Positions 1 to 11,643 are shown, counted from the first letter of the stretch. The stretch is 64,000 nt of DNA from Collybiopsis luxurians FD-317 M1 (GCA_000827265.1 KN834832.1:82169-146168); one strand, 5' to 3'. Numbers and translations are program-made. Notes: generated by a model from the letters alone, not told the origin.

Positions 1-68
1 GATTACTAACACCTCTGGTCAAATTCCTTGAACTGCTCCCAATAAAAGAGCACCCACTGCAATTAATA

Positions 69-492
69 CTGTACTATTTCAATTGCAAGTTCGGTCATGC
101 ATGATGGATGCCACTGGACTGAACTGAAATTGCCATGCATCATTTTGGGGTCTGAACTACTATCAATCTGATCATATTTTCCAGAGTCTCTGGGTAATTT
201 TTAGGCAAACACAATCAATTACAAACAAAATGAGCACAGAAACATTCGATGGGCCAACACAAGGCCTCATGCTTGGTCTCATGTCTGGTTCTCTCCTGTT
301 TGTCTTCTTCCTTCTTACCTTGCTTTCCAACAGAGCTGAAATGTTACTTAAAGTACTTCCAGACCAGCACTTATAGTGAACTGAACTGAACTTTGAATGC
401 ATCATGCATCAATAGAGGCTCTGAACCAATGAACTGAACCTGACCATGCATCATGTGTCATAGTGGATGAAATTCCAATTGAAATAGTACAG
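69..492. mobile_element. TA-flanked MITE, 424 bp, in module copy 1
   Basis: The ends are inverted repeats: CTGTACTATTTCAATTG on the left and its reverse complement on the right. A TA dinucleotide follows on each side (67-68 and 493-494). The homologous DNA after the second and third receptor genes (about 18,480 and 31,800) reads straight through with a single TA, so those copies act as empty sites. TA target duplication and short TIRs fit a non-autonomous Tc1/mariner-type element. No protein is encoded. The interior carries smaller ACTGAACTGAA / ATGCATCAT motifs in both orientations. Confidence 0.75.
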
Positions 493-1093
493 TAGTGTGC
501 ATTGTTAATCCTACTTGATTTGATTGTGCTCCAATCACATCATTCCTTTTACAGTACTATGTCAGTGCTTAATGGTTGCTGAGATTTGAAAGGGTGATTG
601 AAAGATTCACATGGAAGTTTGGTTCACACATGCTTCAGCAGACATGCTAGAGGTACAGATATTGGATGCAGAAAGAAAGAACATTAAATGAATGAAACTG
701 ATCCCTGTCAGCCAGATTATATTACAGTTACACTGTATGCATTGTTATTAGAAACAAAAACTCCTCCTCAAACTTTCCTTCAAAGTCAAGGATGAAATGC
801 ACCCTCGTAAGCACAAGGAAAGGGAAGGAGAAAGCAAAAGTAATAACACCAAAGGGATCAAAGCAGAAATTGTCAAGTTTGGGTTTTTTCTCTGATCCAC
901 TTTAAAATGCTGACCTTTTCAGTACTAAAGCCACCACTGGTTACTCATCCTATCAAATAGACCAAAGAACCAAAGCATTTTATGATTCAAATGTCAAGCA
1001 GTGCCATAGATGAGAAGAGACAATATGATGTAGTTGCCAGAAAAGAAAGAAAGAATAGACTCAATCCTCCCCCCAAGTAGTGGTATCCCAGTA

Positions 1094-1347
1094 GTGACCC
1101 ATTTTAAGCACTTCATATGTCCTGTGTCCGCAGGGCATCTTACGAAACAAAATGTCCCACCCTGTCCAGTGTCCAATCAAGCTCTTATGAATTTTTTCCT
1201 AGGTGCCTGTGAGCACTTAGCCTTTTATGGTAGTTAAATTTTATAAATTCCTTGATGTCCTGGCATCCAACAGGCACTTACGAAAAATAAATTTCGTATG
1301 ATCTGTTCCGCTGTCCCACCCCTTATGAAGTGCTCAAAATGCCACAG
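1094..1347. mobile_element. TA-flanked MITE, 254 bp, in module copy 1
   Basis: The left end begins GTGACCCATTTTAAGCACTT. The right end, read in reverse complement, begins CTGTGGCATTTTGAGCACTT, giving imperfect TIRs of about 22 bp. TA flanks both ends (1092-1093 and 1348-1349). The equivalent sites near 19,075 and 32,380 lack the insert and hold one TA. It is non-coding and again fits a Tc1/mariner-type MITE, but its TIR differs from the element at 69-492, so it is a separate family. Confidence 0.7.
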
Positions 1348-1468
1348 TACTCTCAGTGGGCAAGTCAACCTTAGCTTGCAGAAGGAAATACACCAGAGCA
1401 ACTTGACCATATTGCCCTTCTACAAGTATTCTCTCTGACCAGGGATTTTAGGTGTAATTTTTCAGGAA

Positions 1469-1595
1469 AAAAAAAAAAATGACACATATATCAGCAGAAT
1501 AGTTCCTTCTAGCTGACTCACACAATGGACCTCACCATGGAATCTATATGTGTCTAAGTGTACTTGTGATGCACTCTACCAACTGAGCTAAGGAT
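1469..1595 (-). ncRNA. tRNA-like Pol III candidate (copy 1)
   Basis: On the minus strand the sequence TTAGCTCAGTTGGTAGAGTG is a good tRNA A-box/D-arm. About 45 nt further on is a weak B-box-like GAGGTCCATTGTG, and the unit runs into a 13-T tract. No acceptor stem pairs and no anticodon arm is evident, so this is not a normal tRNA. A tRNA-derived SINE or relict Pol III unit is the likeliest reading. Copies lie at 19,212-19,336 and 32,513-32,638. The B-box is better in the third copy (GAGGTTCGTTGTG). Confidence 0.35.
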
Positions 1596-1999
1596 ACAAA
1601 TGAGGAGTATTTCATCTCTTCTGGTTACCCGAACTTCATTTATCACCGAAGTTGCCAGTCAGATATGTTGGAGTTATTGCCAAAAGATTAATCATAGCAA
1701 TAGGTGGGCTGGAACAGACCAGACCTTAACTGATTACAGCTTATGGATATGGCAAAGCATTAAATAGAGATAACTCGCGTCGTGACAGTCGGATGCAACA
1801 AACCTTGCTTGAGAGCTGGTAAACATCCTACAAGAGCCGGTACAATGCATCAGGTATGGACGAGATGTCAAATGGTTCCAGAAGACGGATCAGAAGCTCA
1901 CAGGATACACATAAAGAATAGTGGTACGCGGGATATAGATTATAACAATACAAATTAATAAAACAGGAAACAATACAGGACACCACCAATAAAACGACA

Positions 2000-2473
2000 T
2001 CATGCACTGAAACCATATAATGTACGATTTGATCGCTTGAGAGCGTATACGACATCGAGAGCCGTGACGGTCTTTCGTTTTGGGTGTTCGGTGTATGTTA
2101 CAGAGTCCCGAATGACCTATAGGAGAATTGACATGAGTATGTTGAGCGACGAGGAAGAGAGGCAAACGGACATTTTCCAGGAAAAGTTTGAGAACACCAC
2201 GGGTTTCCTCGTAGAAGAGACCAGATATACGCTTGACACCTCCACGACGGGCAAGACGACGGATAGCAGGTTCTGTTATACCTAACAAAGACGATCAGAT
2301 AAATAGTTGCACTGGTAAAGGTCACCGTACCTTGGATGTTGTCACGAGGAATCTTGCGGTGACGCTTAGCTCCTCCCTTTCCGAGACCCTACGAAAGACA
2401 GATGGACGTTTGAACCAGATTCAATGACACCGAACTAGTAATGAACCTTTCCACCTTTTCCACGGCCAGACAT
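2000..2473 (-). pseudogene. Divergent histone H4, copy 1
   Basis: Four exons can be read with the same intron positions as the canonical copy at 33,041-33,514: exon 1 MSGRGKGGK, then [12 protein letters not shown]..., then [19 protein letters not shown]..., and a last exon ending LYGFSA. All splice dinucleotides remain, so it could still be translated. However, it carries replacements at positions that are almost invariant in H4 (numbering without Met): K31E, I50F, A76P, G94N and G101S. The partner H3 gene and the promoter motifs seen at 33.6 kb are missing upstream. I infer a decaying duplicate. A specialised H4 variant is possible but less likely, because the changes hit the histone fold. 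Confidence 0.8.
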
Positions 2474-2874
2474 TGTGATATAAGTTATTGAGAGTGAGTT
2501 AGAGGGTTTGAGTTGGAGTTTGAGTAGAGACGGTGGACATCGGGATGAGGGTTAACACGAAGTGCGAAACACGCTCATTGTATAACTTCTCATCTGAAGC
2601 TGCAAAACTCACACCATATGATTCCGATCGTTGCATCAGATATTGCGCAGCGCAGTCCAGTGTGATAGCTCAGTTGTTTGAGGGAGATATACATTCATCG
2701 CTGTTAACTAGTTCTGAAAATAGGCCGGAATCTGTGACCAGAGAATTCTAGATATGGGTATTATTGAGCTCAACGGATGAAGACAATTTTTTTTACAGCT
2801 AATCGGTTGCGGAGAATCGCATATAGAACGTATAGAACGATGAATGACGGTCGGTCAAGTACCTTGCAAGACCA

Positions 2875-4938
2875 TTAAGCGCCGGGAGAAAAAGATAAAA
2901 GATCGAAACTCACCTCGACAACCTCCTTCCCAATAACACCACCTTCTACCAGTCCCTTGGCGTACTTTTCCGCCTCCTGCCTCCGAATCCCCTCCACCTC
3001 GGCCTTACGGCGTGAAGCCTCACGCTCACGGGCTTCGGCAATCGAGTGCGCGAGGGCAGCGTCTTTAGCTGTTTGGGGAAGAGTCACAGGGACGAACGCA
3101 GGCGCAGGAAGGAAGATATAGTCAGAAACGGCGGGAGGGAGGATATAAGGACACGAGAGGAGGCAAAAAATTCAGAAAATGCCGTCAGTAAATCGTCAAC
3201 TCAAAATCGAGAAGAAAACAAAGAAAAAAAAAATGCAGTGGAATAAAAATACGCGTTGGCCACTCTGACCACCGGCTCCACAAAAATACAATGCAAAAAC
3301 ATAAAAAAAAAAAAGAGAGAAAGAAACCGCTCACCCTTCCTCAAAGTCTCGGCTTGCATCGTCAGACTCTGCGCTGCAGCCCTGGCAGCCAACTCTTGTT
3401 GCAACTGCCTCCTCCTCGCCGTAAGCGACTGATGCAAAAGCAACTGCTTCCTATACGCAGGCAAATTCGAAAGCAGTGCCTTGACACGCTCTTCCTGACT
3501 TTGCGGAGCTCCAGCTTCGCCGTCGGCTGAAGTGGATGCAACGGGCTTATGCACGACACCTTGGGATTCGAGAACATGCAACGAGCGATGTAGGGTTCCA
3601 GCGATAGTGCTGAGACGAGTCTTGACGAGAGCAGTAGTAGAGATTTGTAATCATCGTCGTGAATCTGGTTAAGATTTTCCTCATCTTCCTCTTCCGACCC
3701 GGTAGCATTGGCGGCGTAGATTGAACCGTAGGTGAAGGGTTCATCGACGAAAATGATGCATCCCTCGGCGTGGTCAATTCGAACGTTGAGTTCACCCCGA
3801 CGAGCACATCCCATGATATAGCTCTCGATTTGGGCCGCAGAGAAAACTACTTCCTATCGAGCGATTTGAGGGGAGCGATGAGTTGGATAAGGTTGTCGAT
3901 TTTGATCGAGGAATAGACCTCTGGCAGATGAGCAAGACGAGAGAGAAGAGCTTGGTGGAGGAGAGGCAGGTAAGGAGCGTAGGGGTTCTCCTCCCCTGCC
4001 TCGCCCTGGTTGACAACCACGTTCTCAGCGGCGAGCTTGGCCAAAAGAGGCGCAATGGTCTCACACAGTGTCAAGGGATCAAAATCAACTTCAAGAGCGT
4101 GGTAAAGTTTTTTGACCATTGGCGGGGACAGACAGAGGACGTCCCTAGCCAAAGCGTCGCGTAGAAGACCAGCGCGGGTGGGCGGTTTGGCCAGGTTCAA
4201 GAGGGCTGTCAAGCGAGATTGCTGACTAGAGCCTGCTTGCCAAAAAAGATCAAAGACTCATGAACAAATTTGAGAGGCTCATTCTTACCTCCGCTAATCG
4301 CGAGAGCACTGACGACGACCTTGGCCGCCAAAGCTGTCTTTTCGTCCTCCGTCTTTCCTTATGCCAATTCATATTACCTCCCGAGCCACGGTAGTGCAGA
4401 TACCTTCCAGTCTGGAATTGTTTTTCAAAGTCTCCAAAGAAGTTCGGTACGATTCCCAGAGAAACTTCAAAGACGGCGTAACAAGAGCTCGGTCTGTACG
4501 GCCTTTGGATGGATCTGAAGATGAAGAAAAGGATACAGATGAGAGTAAAATGGATTCCGGAGTCGAAGGAGCTTCAAGATCGTCGACATCCACTCCAAGG
4601 CCAGCAGGTTTCTCAGCCCTTCCCTGGGCTTCTTTGACCTTTGCCTCGGCCATCTCGATAAATTTGCTGAGGACGACTTCTATACTCCCGACGCCGCTGT
4701 TCTGCGCGATATTTTTGTATTGCATCAAGCCTTCCTTGGCTGCTCTACCCTTTCGCATCTCGACACAGAGTTCCATGAATCGGAGCATGATTGGTTCCAA
4801 AGAGTTGAGCGGTGTCGACCTGAATCGTTTCGAAGAAAACATTTCTGATAAAGATTACAAGGCGGCATGGGTCTGACCTACAGACACCAGACCCTCCGCT
4901 TGCTTGAGCACTGTTTCTGGTTTTGAGAAGGGCGCCAT
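2875..4938 (-). pseudogene. eIF3 subunit A pseudogene (truncated, deleted)
   Basis: The start (ATG at 4938) gives MAPFSKPETVLKQAEGLVSV, the typical N-terminus of eIF3a, the scaffold subunit of translation initiation factor 3. The next stretch contains [17 protein letters not shown] and [17 protein letters not shown], also eIF3a. An in-frame TAA stands where a Gln codon is expected between these (about 4,867). After NNSRLEG about 150 residues are absent; the sequence resumes at SRLTALLNLAKPPTRAGLLR. There is a frame change near 3,630-3,650 just before KTRLSTIAGTLHRSLHVLES. The reading ends at RQEAEKYAKGLVEGG, far short of a full eIF3a (about 900-1,000 residues), exactly where the H4-flank duplication begins. 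A functional copy must exist elsewhere. Confidence 0.85.
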
Positions 4939-5873
4939 ACTGGGCAGCTGCAGCGGATGGCTCTTTTTCAGCGACGACCGCGTGGATGAACGAGAAAAAT
5001 TAAGGTTCAAATGACTAAGCGGTTTACATGCTAGTTAGGCGCTCGTTACGGCGCTCTGGACTGACAGCCACCGCTGCAAACAGGTACAACAGCTACTGGG
5101 CAACTCGGCGTCTGATGTTTGTCCCTTGGGCCAGTCTTGCTTGGAAGAGTTACCCCAAAACTTCTCGATATTGCCGCATCTTAATTTCCGATATCTGTCG
5201 GGAATTATTCTCCTCTCTGGAACGCATGACCCCCAGTCTCCGTTTGAGTGTTCAGCCCGAATCCTTGATTTGGGTCAATAGCTATACCATACTCAGACTG
5301 AATGCCTTGGCTCAAACTTAGTTCCATCGGGTTCTACGGAAAAGCTAGCCCTACTAGTCCTTTGCCTTCGGTTGAGTAGCCCAAAAACTCAGGTCGCGCA
5401 TTCTGATCATTCAAATCAACTCTACAGCTGTCCATATTGTTCAATTTCAGGTCGAGCGCAAGGTGCGCAGCTTTACGAGGGAAAATCGTCAATACCAGGC
5501 CCCAATCAGAATCGAACATCCTGGCTTGCCGGTTTTCCAAGCTGTTTATTCTCTGGCTGTCCAAGCGCAGTTGCTTCCCGAAGCTCTCTAACCGAATTAT
5601 AATACCGTAGTGTTGATATTTTGTTTTTAGTTTCTACAATATGACGCCTCGCTTTTGATATCGTGTAGCTGAATGTTTCGCTTTTTACTCTGTCGCATCT
5701 GTCATGGCCACCTTCCGCAGCTGGCTATTCACCGTCCGTCTTATGATATACCTCCTCAGAATGCTCAAAGTTGGCGAAAACAGTGCCTGTATACGTAACA
5801 CTCTGAAGCATAAAACCCAAGTCTTAAGCGTTCCACTAAATATTCCACAGTTGCTTTCCAGCCTCATTTTAAG
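4939..5873. other. Unassigned intergenic stretch
   Basis: No complete gene is seen. A 76-codon open stretch on the minus strand (5,334-5,564) is preceded in frame by a Leu/Gln/Arg-rich sequence (SFGKQLRLDSQRINSLENRQ) and followed by more open segments broken by stops. This may be a decayed gene of unknown family. The last 150-200 bp before 5,874 presumably hold the promoter of the peroxygenase gene. Confidence 0.4.
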
Positions 5874-6954
5874 ATGAATTTGCTCTTCTTATCTTTCGTT
5901 ACTCTCGCCATCTCCAATGGAGTCAGAAGTGACTCTACCACCAGTGCTCAGATCGACTGGAGCGCTCACCAATGGAAGGCCCCCGGACCCAATGACTCGC
6001 GAGGTCCATGTCCCGGCTTGAACACGTCGGTATCCATTCAGAAGTTTATCCTAAGAATCTACTCTGACCTACACCACGGTCAACAGGTTGGCTAATCACG
6101 CTTTCTTGCCCAGGAATGGGAGCAACATTACCATTCCAGTCGTCCTTAAAGCAATCAACGGTATATCCCTTCTGGATCTACAAATTAAATATCGTCTTTC
6201 TAACCCTCTATGCTAATCAGATGGATTCAACTTCAAGCCCATCAATATCATGCGAGTAGCAGCCAAACTTGGTCTTCTCACTACCGACGCAGAAGATAAC
6301 TTTAGTCTCAGCGAATTGGCACTGTAAGTAGACATCCTAAGTCCTCTCATTTCCTTTGATGAATCGCTCATACTATTAACTATCCATTCTTCCCAGCCAC
6401 GGAACCCTCGAACATGACGCTTCCCTATCCCGAAACGACTTTGCTCTCGGCGACAACATTCATTTCAACGAAACCGTCTTTTCGACCCTCAACAACTCCA
6501 ACCCCGGCTTCGACTACTACGACCCCATTTCCGCTGCTCAGGTTTTGGACCAACGTCTCGCCGAAGATAAGATTGTCAATCCTACCCTTATCAATACCAT
6601 CAAGGAATTTTCCGTTCGGGCTATCGAATCGGCGTTTTACTTGAGCGTCATGGGCAACGTTACTACCGGTGTCGCACCAAAGAAGTAAGTCCCTTTCTTC
6701 ATCCATACCAAATACGCACATGGCGTTTACGAATTCAATCTCCTCCATCTAGCTTTGTGCAAATTCTCTTCCGTGAAGAACGACTTCCCCTTGAGGAAGG
6801 GTGGAAACGGTCAGAAGTCCCCATTGACGAAAACACGTTGGACAACATCGTGAATCAAGTCCAGAATGCTTCGAACTGGGCCGCATCGGGAGAAGTGATC
6901 TGTCCCTGGATTCGACTTCAGCCCGAGGGTGACGTTGTCGTTGTCCAAGGGTAA
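5874..6954 (+). CDS. Secreted heme-thiolate peroxygenase (short UPO / chloroperoxidase family)
   Basis: Five exons (5,874-6,025; 6,087-6,160; 6,221-6,323; 6,397-6,684; 6,753-6,954) join to a 272-residue protein. It begins with a hydrophobic signal peptide (MNLLFLSFVTLAISNGVRSD). The family markers are all present: the PCP motif in RGPCPGLNTLANHAF, whose Cys is the heme axial ligand, the EHDASLSR motif (Mg/acid-base site) and FREERLPLEEGW near the C-terminus. Length and the EHD form place it with the short unspecific peroxygenases (MroUPO-like) rather than the long Agrocybe type. Such enzymes use hydrogen peroxide to oxygenate aromatic or aliphatic substrates outside the cell. The first intron has a weak donor (GTCGGT). 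No stops or frameshifts were seen. Substrate cannot be predicted. Confidence 0.9.
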
Positions 6955-7249
6955 ACAAGTGTTTTACTTGTCTCTGTTCCGGACCCTGGTTTTTAGTGGA
7001 CTTTTAGGCCACGACCGTCGGCTAATTTTCTCGTTTATGATACCAAGGACTTGAGTATTTGACAGAGTTTTGTTTTTGAAAATATCAATGTTCTTCGAAA
7101 ACTTGAACGGGGTTGAATACCGGATTTGAAATATTGATGTAATGACGAAGCGGATAATGACGAAAAGGGTAAAATGACTCACTAACTGCTTACTCGTATG
7201 TTCCTCGAAACAGTCTCAGCTAGATCCTCAAGCCTTGATCAGACTCATC

Positions 7250-8609
7250 ATGCCCGCCAAAGCCAAAGCCACTAAATCCAAAGCCACCAAATCCAAAGTC
7301 ACCAGAGCCAAAGGACCAGAGGTGTCCAAAGGTCCTATCCACCGTCTTGCTACGGAAACGTTGTCTCACATATTTTCATTCTGCCCTCCCTCGCCCGAAG
7401 CTCTTTTCAAATCTTCGTAGTCTGCACATAAACAGAGTTTGTCGTGCTAAAGATCGGCCATGTCTCTCGCCACTGGCACGCCGTGAGTCGCTCTATGCCC
7501 CTTCTTTGGCGCACAATTTCTATCCGCGATCCTTGGCTCGGGAAATATATGGTCGACAGCGAACTCTTGGACAAGTACATTGAGAGGATCGAACATTACC
7601 TGAGCTCTCCGGCAATGTTCCTCCACAGATTGTCCTCAGTGGATTTCCTTATTATCAATATTTCGACAAGCATGTGATGAGGGAAGTGGATGGATTTATA
7701 GTCCCCATCTCGAACAACGCCGGCCGCTGGGAATCCTTTCATGCCCAGCTTTATGACTGTTAATTCGAGTTTCACATCTTCAACTTGAATGAGCATATGC
7801 CATTGTTAACCGAACTCTGCCTAGAGGCTGAATTCACTAATGATGAATACGAAGAGGATGAACATGACAGATTCGCACTGGAGGCAGATAAATTCTCAAA
7901 GTCGACTCCAAAATTGGAACACTTGTCCCTGTCCGGCATTCACTTCATGGACGTGCAAGACATTTCTGAGTTATCCTCAGCCAGTTCTCTGCGAGACATC
8001 ACCCTTCGGAGTATCAAGTTTGAGCAGGTATTGTCAGTCATGAATGCCGCTTCTGCAAATACAACTTTGGAATTGCGGGACATTTCCTTCAATGGAGAAG
8101 GGGAAGATTCCTATGGGTGCTCTTCTCGTACGCTCAAGGTGATCGCCCCTCATTTGGATTTGGAGGAAGAAGGCAATCCACTGTCCTTGTTTTTCAAGAA
8201 TTTGACCGTAGAATCCAGTGTCCAATCACCGACTTGTCGCTCCGATTTGTGCACATCTCTGACACTCACTTTCTCAATCTTCTTGCAATACTTCTGTCAT
8301 TGACCCATCTCACTTTCGAGGAATATATTTTGAAAGCTGAATTTCCTATTTCCGACGAGTTTCTTTCCCCTCCTCCACTTTCCAATGGGTTCTTTGACTC
8401 CCTTGCCATCTCGGACCACAAGGCAGGACAAAACATTCGTGTCGGAGGATTCTTCTCAGGAAGATAGCAAACTCGACGAGTTTGGTGATGGAAAGCCTTT
8501 TGATCACTTGTTATGTTCTTTACTTCCTAAGCTTCCCAATCTCACTCTCATCTTTCGAAACTCTCTCATCACCGAGCATGCCATTGCAATGATCAAATCT
8601 CGAATTTGA
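7250..8609 (+). pseudogene. F-box/LRR-like gene, broken (copy 1)
   Basis: ATG 7,250 opens a Lys-rich tandem segment (KATKSKATKSKVTRAK) followed by a fungal F-box: GPIHRLATETLSHIFSFCPP. Translation then meets TAG at about 7,417 where the paralogue at 9,305 reads Ser codons, and small deletions shift the frame before HVSRHWHAVSRSMPLLWRT. Downstream the Leu-rich region (LEHLSLSGIHFMDV..., LTHLTFEEYIL..., LLCSLLPKLPNLTLIF) is spread over three frames. F-box proteins normally recruit substrates to SCF ubiquitin ligases. This copy cannot encode one. The F-box and LRR assignment is secure; the original partner is unknown. Confidence 0.8.
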
Positions 8610-9304
8610 GCAGCTACCGCTCTGATAACAACGAGAATGTTGCAGGAGTGGTATCCCTACAGCGTGTTTGTTTACAGTATGCAGAGCATCGCTTGCTGGA
8701 TGAAAAAGTCTCAGGCAGAGCTGATGAAGCTCGGTGAATCAGAAGGCCTAATGCTAAAATTTGAGTTGCTGAGTGAGAAATAGATGAGTCGGGTGAGGAG
8801 TCGGATGAGGGATTAGGTGAGGAGTCGGATGAGGAATTGGATGATGAGTGAAAGACGTATGTGAGGATTCTTTTTGTTCTGTTCAGCCCTGCCTAATGGT
8901 ATAACTTTCAGACTACTTGCCAGTGCGAATTGAACTTGAAGACCATCTCTTCAAGCTTGCACATATGCATATTTTATACTAGTTCAAAAACAAACTTCAC
9001 TGTAAATATCTACCATAAGATTTGAATTATCGTACTTGATCATCCATCCAATTTTTTTCTTGGACTACATCGTAATTTGAGCTCGTTATTGCTGAATTAC
9101 AGAGCGGGAAAGTTGGCTGAGTGTATATTTTTTTTACTTATATCTATCTACCCATCTTATCGAAGAAAATCTTTGAAAGGTGGTATCAAGATTGAATAAG
9201 GTCCAGATTCAGGTTGTGTTTTTTTTTTTGTGGATTATGCGGATACCGACGAAAAGGGAAAAATGACTGATTAGATTATATTTCAAGCTCAAGTTAGACT
9301 CATC
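8610..9304. other. Intergenic, no gene seen
   Basis: AT-rich spacer between the two F-box paralogues. It contains a short imperfect direct repeat at about 8,785-8,850 (GAGTCGGATGAGG units). No coding potential recognised. Confidence 0.5.
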
Positions 9305-10136
9305 ATGTCCATCGACGCCAACGTACCAGAACCACCCGAAGGTCCTATTCACTGTCTTGCTCCGGAAATATTGTCCCGCATCTTTACATTCTGCCCTCCC
9401 TCACCAGAAGTTCTTTCAAAATCTTCTTCGTCTGCACGTAAAAAAGAGTTTGTGGCGCTAAAGATCAGTCATGTCTCTCGCCACTGGCGCGCCGTGAGCC
9501 ACTTTATGCCTCTTCTTTGACGCACTATTTCTATTCGGGATCCTTGGTTCGGAAAATATGGGGTCGATGACGAACTCTTGGACCGGTATGCCAACAGGGT
9601 TGAGCATTACCTGGAGCTCTCCGGCAACGTTCCTCTGGAAATTATCCTCACCGACTTTCCTTACCCAATGAATTCTTGGACAAGTTTACGATAAGGACAC
9701 TGGACCGCCTTATAGCCCCCATTTCATACAACTTTGATGGTTGGGGATCCTTCCAAGCCCACCTTTATAGCCCATACTTTGCTGATATCCTCTACTTGCA
9801 TGAGTTCATGCCAATGTTGATGGAGCTCTGTCCAGAGGTGGAATACCTTCATGAGGAAGATGAGGCTTTTGTACCGACAGCCGATAAATTCCCAAAGTCA
9901 ACTCCAAAATTGCAACGTTCATCTCTGTCCTGCATTCACTTGACGGACATGCAACACCTTTCCCATTTCACCTCAGCTAGTCCCGTGCGCTACATTTAGT
10001 TTCGGGTGTAAAGTTTGAGGAGGCAAGGTTGGTCGTGAATGCCACTTCTGCAGACACAACTCTGGAATTGGGTTACATTTCCTTCAATGGAGAAGTGGGA
10101 GATGCGTATAGGTGCTCCTCTCAAATGCTCAAGGTG
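9305..10136 (+). pseudogene. F-box/LRR-like gene, broken (copy 2)
   Basis: This is a paralogue of the gene at 7,250: MSIDANVPEPPEGPIHCLAP then ILSRIFTFCPPSPEVLSKSS and HVSRHWRAVSHFMPLL. It stops at a TGA (about 9,518) where copy 1 has TGG in PLLWRT, a one-base nonsense change. The frame continues beyond (SIRDPWFGKYGVDDELLD) and later segments match copy 1 (TPKLQRSSLSCIHL, TTLELGYISFNGE). Homology ends abruptly at about 10,136 after SSQMLKVIT, where chitin-synthase-derived sequence begins, so the 3' third is lost at a rearrangement junction. Confidence 0.8.
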
Positions 10137-10865
10137 ATCACCTCTCTACGCCTTTCCTCCCCTCTAGCAGAACCCATTTTTCGCTCGCCGGTCCTTTCAG
10201 TCACAACAGTCTTACCATACCATCGGTGACCTTTGCACTGCGATGCGTACCCTTGGCTTCAAACCCAAGGTCTAGTCTGCCATATTTCAACTCGGCAACC
10301 TAGATTACAGTGAAGGCAACTTTCTCAGCCTTCGTATCCATCGCAAGTACCTGTTCCCAATCAGGTTGCTACGATACTGGGCATCAACAGCGAGGAATTC
10401 ACCCAAGCTCCGACTAACAAACCCAGCTACGTCGCAAAAGAGCTTTACACCGTTCCGTACTCTTCAATGCAAAGCAGGCCGCCAAGCAACGGGATGGCTT
10501 CGTACGAGACTCGAACGCCATCTTGTTCACTTTCGTAGTCAAAATTGCCAATCACGAACTCGCAGGTTCCTCTTCCTCAGCTCCCGCTACTCAAATTGTC
10601 TTCCTCAATCAACCCAGCTTGGCAATCTCGCAATCCTACGGGCTACGTCACCGATTTCGGCATACGGTCAAGACTCGTTCGACAAGTTTATTACCAAAGT
10701 TGAGTAAGGATGACATGCTCCAGTCGTTATACATCTGACACGCCTCTAACAACAATGTTTTACATGCTCACTTCCGATGGTGTCTCTCTTCCTGGAATCT
10801 CTCACTTAGACGATTCATCTTATATTGAGATGTTGAAAGGCACACGCACCGAGAGGAAGCAATGA
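10137..10865 (+). pseudogene. Chitin synthase (myosin-motor domain) fragment 1
   Basis: Pieces of the myosin-motor-like domain of class V/VII-type fungal chitin synthases appear in different frames: LCTAMRTLGFKPK, the NKPSYVAKELYTV-like stretch, ILFTFVVKIANHELAGSSSS, TQIVFLNQP and SAYGQDSFDKFITK, ending near EMLKGTRTERKQ. Multiple frame changes and stops make it non-functional. The catalytic GT2 domain is absent. It is the counterpart of 20,760-21,593 and precedes an old H4 pseudogene in both places, so it is part of the duplicated block. Confidence 0.75.
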
Positions 10866-11020
10866 ACCAGTCATTGATTAGATGGAGGGTCACCGACTCA
10901 TGGATCCAGGAAGCAGACAATCTTACGGTACATAAAGGAACGGTGATACATGGGAGATAAATTGTAGCAATACAATATAATGAAACAGGAAGTAGTACAG
11001 GCGGCAATGATACAACGCCA

Positions 11021-11310
11021 TCATGTACCAAAATTGTATAGGGTACGACATGATTGCACGAGAGCATATACAACACTGAGAGCAGTGATAGTCTATCATT
11101 TAGCATGTTCAGTATATGTTACTGAGTAACGAATGATCTGTAGAGAGTGGAGTGAATATACGAGACAATGATGAAGTATGATAAAGAAACGTTTTTGAGA
11201 CCAATCTTAAAAAATGCCATAGGGGATGGGAGCAGATATACGCTGGACACCTTTACAACGGGCGAGATGATATTGAGCGGGTTCCATGGTACCTAGGGAA
11301 CACGATAAGA
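11021..11310 (-). pseudogene. Histone H4 relic (old copy A)
   Basis: On the minus strand the last-exon sequence reads SVTYTEHAK, then stop codons, then TITALSVVYAL and CRTLYNFGT, a degraded version of the H4 C-terminus. The preceding segment (PAQYHLARCKGVQRIS) aligns with [16 protein letters not shown]. Intron positions match the other H4 copies. It is far more decayed than the copies at 2.0, 19.7 and 33.0 kb, so it derives from an earlier duplication. Confidence 0.75.
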
Positions 11311-11643
11311 GATTCACTAAACCAGCAGCAAACGCAAACATACTGGCCTGACTTGCCAACGATAAGCGCATCCATCAAGCACCTTGATGTTCCTTCCCAA
11401 GCTTAACCCTCCAACTCTCATAGTTATCCCTCCTCGTTCTATCCTTCTTGTCTTCCATCTTAAACATCGAAATCGATAGCGGCCATCAAGCGTATACCAG
11501 ATTGCTCCACCTCGTAACTTGTTTCAGGGGGCCCAAGAGTGAGGTTCATTTGAATTTGCGTTCACGGTTGAGGGAGAGAGACAGCCCTACGAGAGAAGAT
11601 TGAGTCTGTCGGCGTCACAGATAGCAGAGAAGGCACAGCAGAG

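Noticed and set aside
1890..2288. Long minus-strand open frame through histone H4 introns (and the same at 19.6 and 32.9 kb)
   Set aside because: It reads through the H4 intron between exons 3 and 4; the true protein is obtained only after splicing.
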